Shown piece by piece: positions 62,696 through 64,000 of a stretch of 64,000 nt of DNA. Within the stretch, counting starts at the first letter, position 1; each line of letters begins with the position of its first letter. The position numbers and the translations under genes were made by a program. The notes under the pieces were generated by a model. It had not been told where the DNA came from and made no database searches. It saw only the letters and a program-made list of their open reading frames with translations. Source of the stretch: CAZNPU01 sp964575335 (GTDB taxonomy: Bacteria > Planctomycetota > Phycisphaerae > Phycisphaerales > SM1A02); the NCBI GenBank assembly GCA_964575335.1, contig CAZNPU010000001.1:368209-432208 (forward strand), read 5' to 3'.

Positions 62696-63733
62696 ATGAC
62701 AGATCGAAAGCTCAGATGTGGCGTGGTCGGCGTGGGGCGAATGGGGCGTCATCATGCGCGAATCTACGCGCAGGGACCCGATACCGAACTGGTTGGCGTG
62801 GTGGACAGCAATCTCGAAGCGCGCGAGGCGATTGTCGAACAATGGGGCGGCCGGGCATTTGAGACAGTTGAGCAGCTCATCGAAGCGGGGGTTGACGCGG
62901 TAACGATCGCCACGCCGACGGTGCATCATCGCGCTGCGGCTGAGCCGTTGCTGGCAGCGAAGGTGGCGTGTCTGATTGAAAAGCCTCTTGCGCCTGATGC
63001 GCAGCAGGCGCAGGCGATTGCTGAGGCTGCAGCGCGAAGCGGCGCGGTGCTGCAGGTGGGGCACATTGTGCGATACGATCCGGTGATGGTGGCGATTCAA
63101 AAGCTGCCGCGTCTCTCGCCGCGGTTTATCGAGATGGATCGCATCAGCCCGATGACCTTCCGCAGCGTGGATGTCGGCGTGGTGCTGGACATGATGATTC
63201 ATGATCTGGACCTGCTGCTGATGCTAGTGGGCAGCGAGCCGGTGGAGGTGCAGGCCAGTGCGGTGAGCGTGCTGGGCGAGGCTGAGGATGTGTGCAATGC
63301 GCGGCTGACGTTTGCCCCTGCTCCAGGCAGCGACGGTGCAAGCTGTGTGGCGAATCTCACCGCCAGCCGCCTTGCGCTGAAAACCGAACGCAAGATTCGC
63401 ATTATCAGCGAAGATACATATGTTTCAGCCGATTTTGTCGCCCGCACCGGCACAGTGGTGCGCAAGACCGCCAACGCGGAGAAACTGGCAGAACTTCGCA
63501 TGCGGCTCAAAGCCGGTGAGGACCTGTCCGACGTGAATTACCTTGACCTGGTGCAGGTTGATGAATTGGAAGTCGGATCGGGCGAACCGCTCAAATTGCA
63601 GATTGACGATTTTCTTGCCGCAGTGCGCTCAGGCCGCCGACCGACGGTGGATGCACAGGCCGGCTTTGCTGCAGTGCGGACAGCGGAGCGAATTGTGGCG
63701 GCGGCAAAGGCAGCGGGAGCCAAGATGGTTTGA
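62696..63733 (+). CDS. Gfo/Idh/MocA-family NAD(P)-dependent oxidoreductase
   Basis: 345 residues. Rossmann N-terminus with CGVVGVGRMGRHHARIYAQG, then IATPTVHHRAAAEPLL, CLIEKPLAPD (the EKP motif) and LDMMIHDLDLLLMLVGSEP in the substrate domain. Members of this type act on UDP-sugars or inositol; the HD-L-D pattern recalls UDP-N-acetylglucosamine 3-dehydrogenases near lipid A genes. That assignment is tentative since no lpx gene is seen here. AGGA lies 7 nt before the ATG. A terminator follows. Confidence 0.88.
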   Translation: MTDRKLRCGVVGVGRMGRHHARIYAQGPDTELVGVVDSNLEAREAIVEQWGGRAFETVEQLIEAGVDAVTIATPTVHHRAAAEPLLAAKVACLIEKPLAPDAQQAQAIAEAAARSGAVLQVGHIVRYDPVMVAIQKLPRLSPRFIEMDRISPMTFRSVDVGVVLDMMIHDLDLLLMLVGSEPVEVQASAVSVLGEAEDVCNARLTFAPAPGSDGASCVANLTASRLALKTERKIRIISEDTYVSADFVARTGTVVRKTANAEKLAELRMRLKAGEDLSDVNYLDLVQVDELEVGSGEPLKLQIDDFLAAVRSGRRPTVDAQAGFAAVRTAERIVAAAKAAGAKMV

Positions 63734-63782
63734 GCCAGCGCTCATGATTTGAAAGCAGGCACAAGAGCACAAGGCAATAAAA

Positions 63783-63806
63783 ACGCCGAGCATCATGGCT
63801 CGGCGT
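63783..63806. terminator. Bidirectional terminator
   Basis: A 9-bp perfect stem ACGCCGAGC/GCTCGGCGT with a 6-nt loop. T-rich sequence follows on both strands (CTGTTTCGTT on plus, TTTTATTGCC on minus), so it can serve the dehydrogenase and the converging gene at the right edge. Confidence 0.8.
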
Positions 63807-63842
63807 CTGTTTCGTTGACTCTCCAAGTCTGATTTTGCGACG

Positions 63843-64000
63843 TCAACCGATTCTGTTTATGCCCAATCCCTCAGGGTATTTAGCAGCAAGCAGCTTCAAC
63901 ATCGCGCCTTTCTGGTGGGGCAGGAACTCAAATCGATCAACCAGATCATGGATGTTGCTGGGCGGGTGCTTGTCGAAACCAGCCTTCTCCAGCCGCTCCA
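63843..64000 (-). CDS. C-terminal end of an unidentified protein, cut by the window edge
   Basis: The last 51 residues (…ERLEKAGFDKHPPSNIHDLVDR / FEFLPHQKGAMLKLLAAKYPEGLG…, split for length) end 36 bp before the terminator. It reads as a helical C-terminus. No family is recognised. Strand and stop are well supported by the terminator. Confidence 0.65.
   Translation of the reverse strand, partial: ERLEKAGFDKHPPSNIHDLVDRFEFLPHQKGAMLKLLAAKYPEGLGINRIG

Overview
The window reads as one chromosomal segment of a GC-rich, peptidoglycan-building bacterium, most likely a member of the Planctomycetota and probably of the Phycisphaerae. This placement is inferred from remembered protein features, not from a search. 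The features are two tandem membrane proteins with a C-x2-C-G-Y-N-L-R-G-L zinc ribbon, a secreted protein with a V-P-S-P-G C-terminal sorting-like tail, a dockerin-like GDGxVNVDDLL peptide, a vitamin K epoxide reductase/SPW membrane fusion, and many conserved but unnamed membrane and secreted proteins. I found no rRNA, tRNA, CRISPR array, insertion sequence or prophage. Gene density is high. One 100-N assembly gap (60749-60848) is flanked by an exact 55-bp duplication and splits a single gene.

Layout. Positions 1-2.3 kb hold mreB (cut by the left edge), a small membrane protein and an MreC-shaped coiled-coil protein, all on the minus strand. Positions 3.8-7.7 kb are the operon accD-lnt-HEAT-repeat lipoprotein. 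Positions 8-12.2 kb carry rpe with a degenerate histidine-phosphatase-like gene, a TlpA-like thioredoxin protein and pgk. Positions 12.5-18 kb hold a GNAT acetyltransferase, a CoA-binding protein, an orphan DNA methyltransferase, the secreted VPSPG protein with a possible operator in its promoter, a small HTH-like regulator and a cardiolipin synthase. Positions 18-22 kb are a dcw-type fragment read murB-ddl-ftsQ-membrane protein. Positions 22-25.3 kb are a two-gene exported/anchored Ig-like protein pair of less biased composition. Class I fructose-bisphosphate aldolase follows at 26.7-27.8 kb.

Positions 28-31.5 kb are a lipoprotein operon with two LpoB-like proteins, a COG3014-like protein and a YcfL-like protein. 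It resembles the LpoB/YcfL activator module of penicillin-binding proteins. Positions 32-34 kb hold a divergent heavy-metal P-type ATPase with CPG in place of CPC. Then come gpsA and, on the minus strand, DUF502-hpf-ptsN-HPr, a metalloprotease with a PDZ domain, purN with a hotdog thioesterase, and an M20 peptidase. Positions 44.2-50 kb are a complete seven-gene Mrp (Mnh) cation/proton antiporter operon. Positions 50-56 kb hold the VKOR/SPW protein, mscL, rpsL-rpsG and rnhA with a PNGase-F-like secreted protein. Positions 56-60 kb hold a PurS-PurS-PurL fusion and purQ. The end carries the paired zinc-ribbon membrane proteins, a Gfo/Idh/MocA dehydrogenase and the tail of an unidentified gene.

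The envelope theme is strong: mreB, an MreC-like protein, murB, ddl, ftsQ, two LpoB-like lipoproteins, lnt, cls, mscL and Mrp. Two translation-start styles coexist. Many genes have a clear Shine-Dalgarno sequence. About eight others lack one and instead have a TANNNT -10-like box exactly 6-7 nt before the ATG, suggesting leaderless mRNAs. Function names rest on motif recognition by eye, and no alignment or database search was run.
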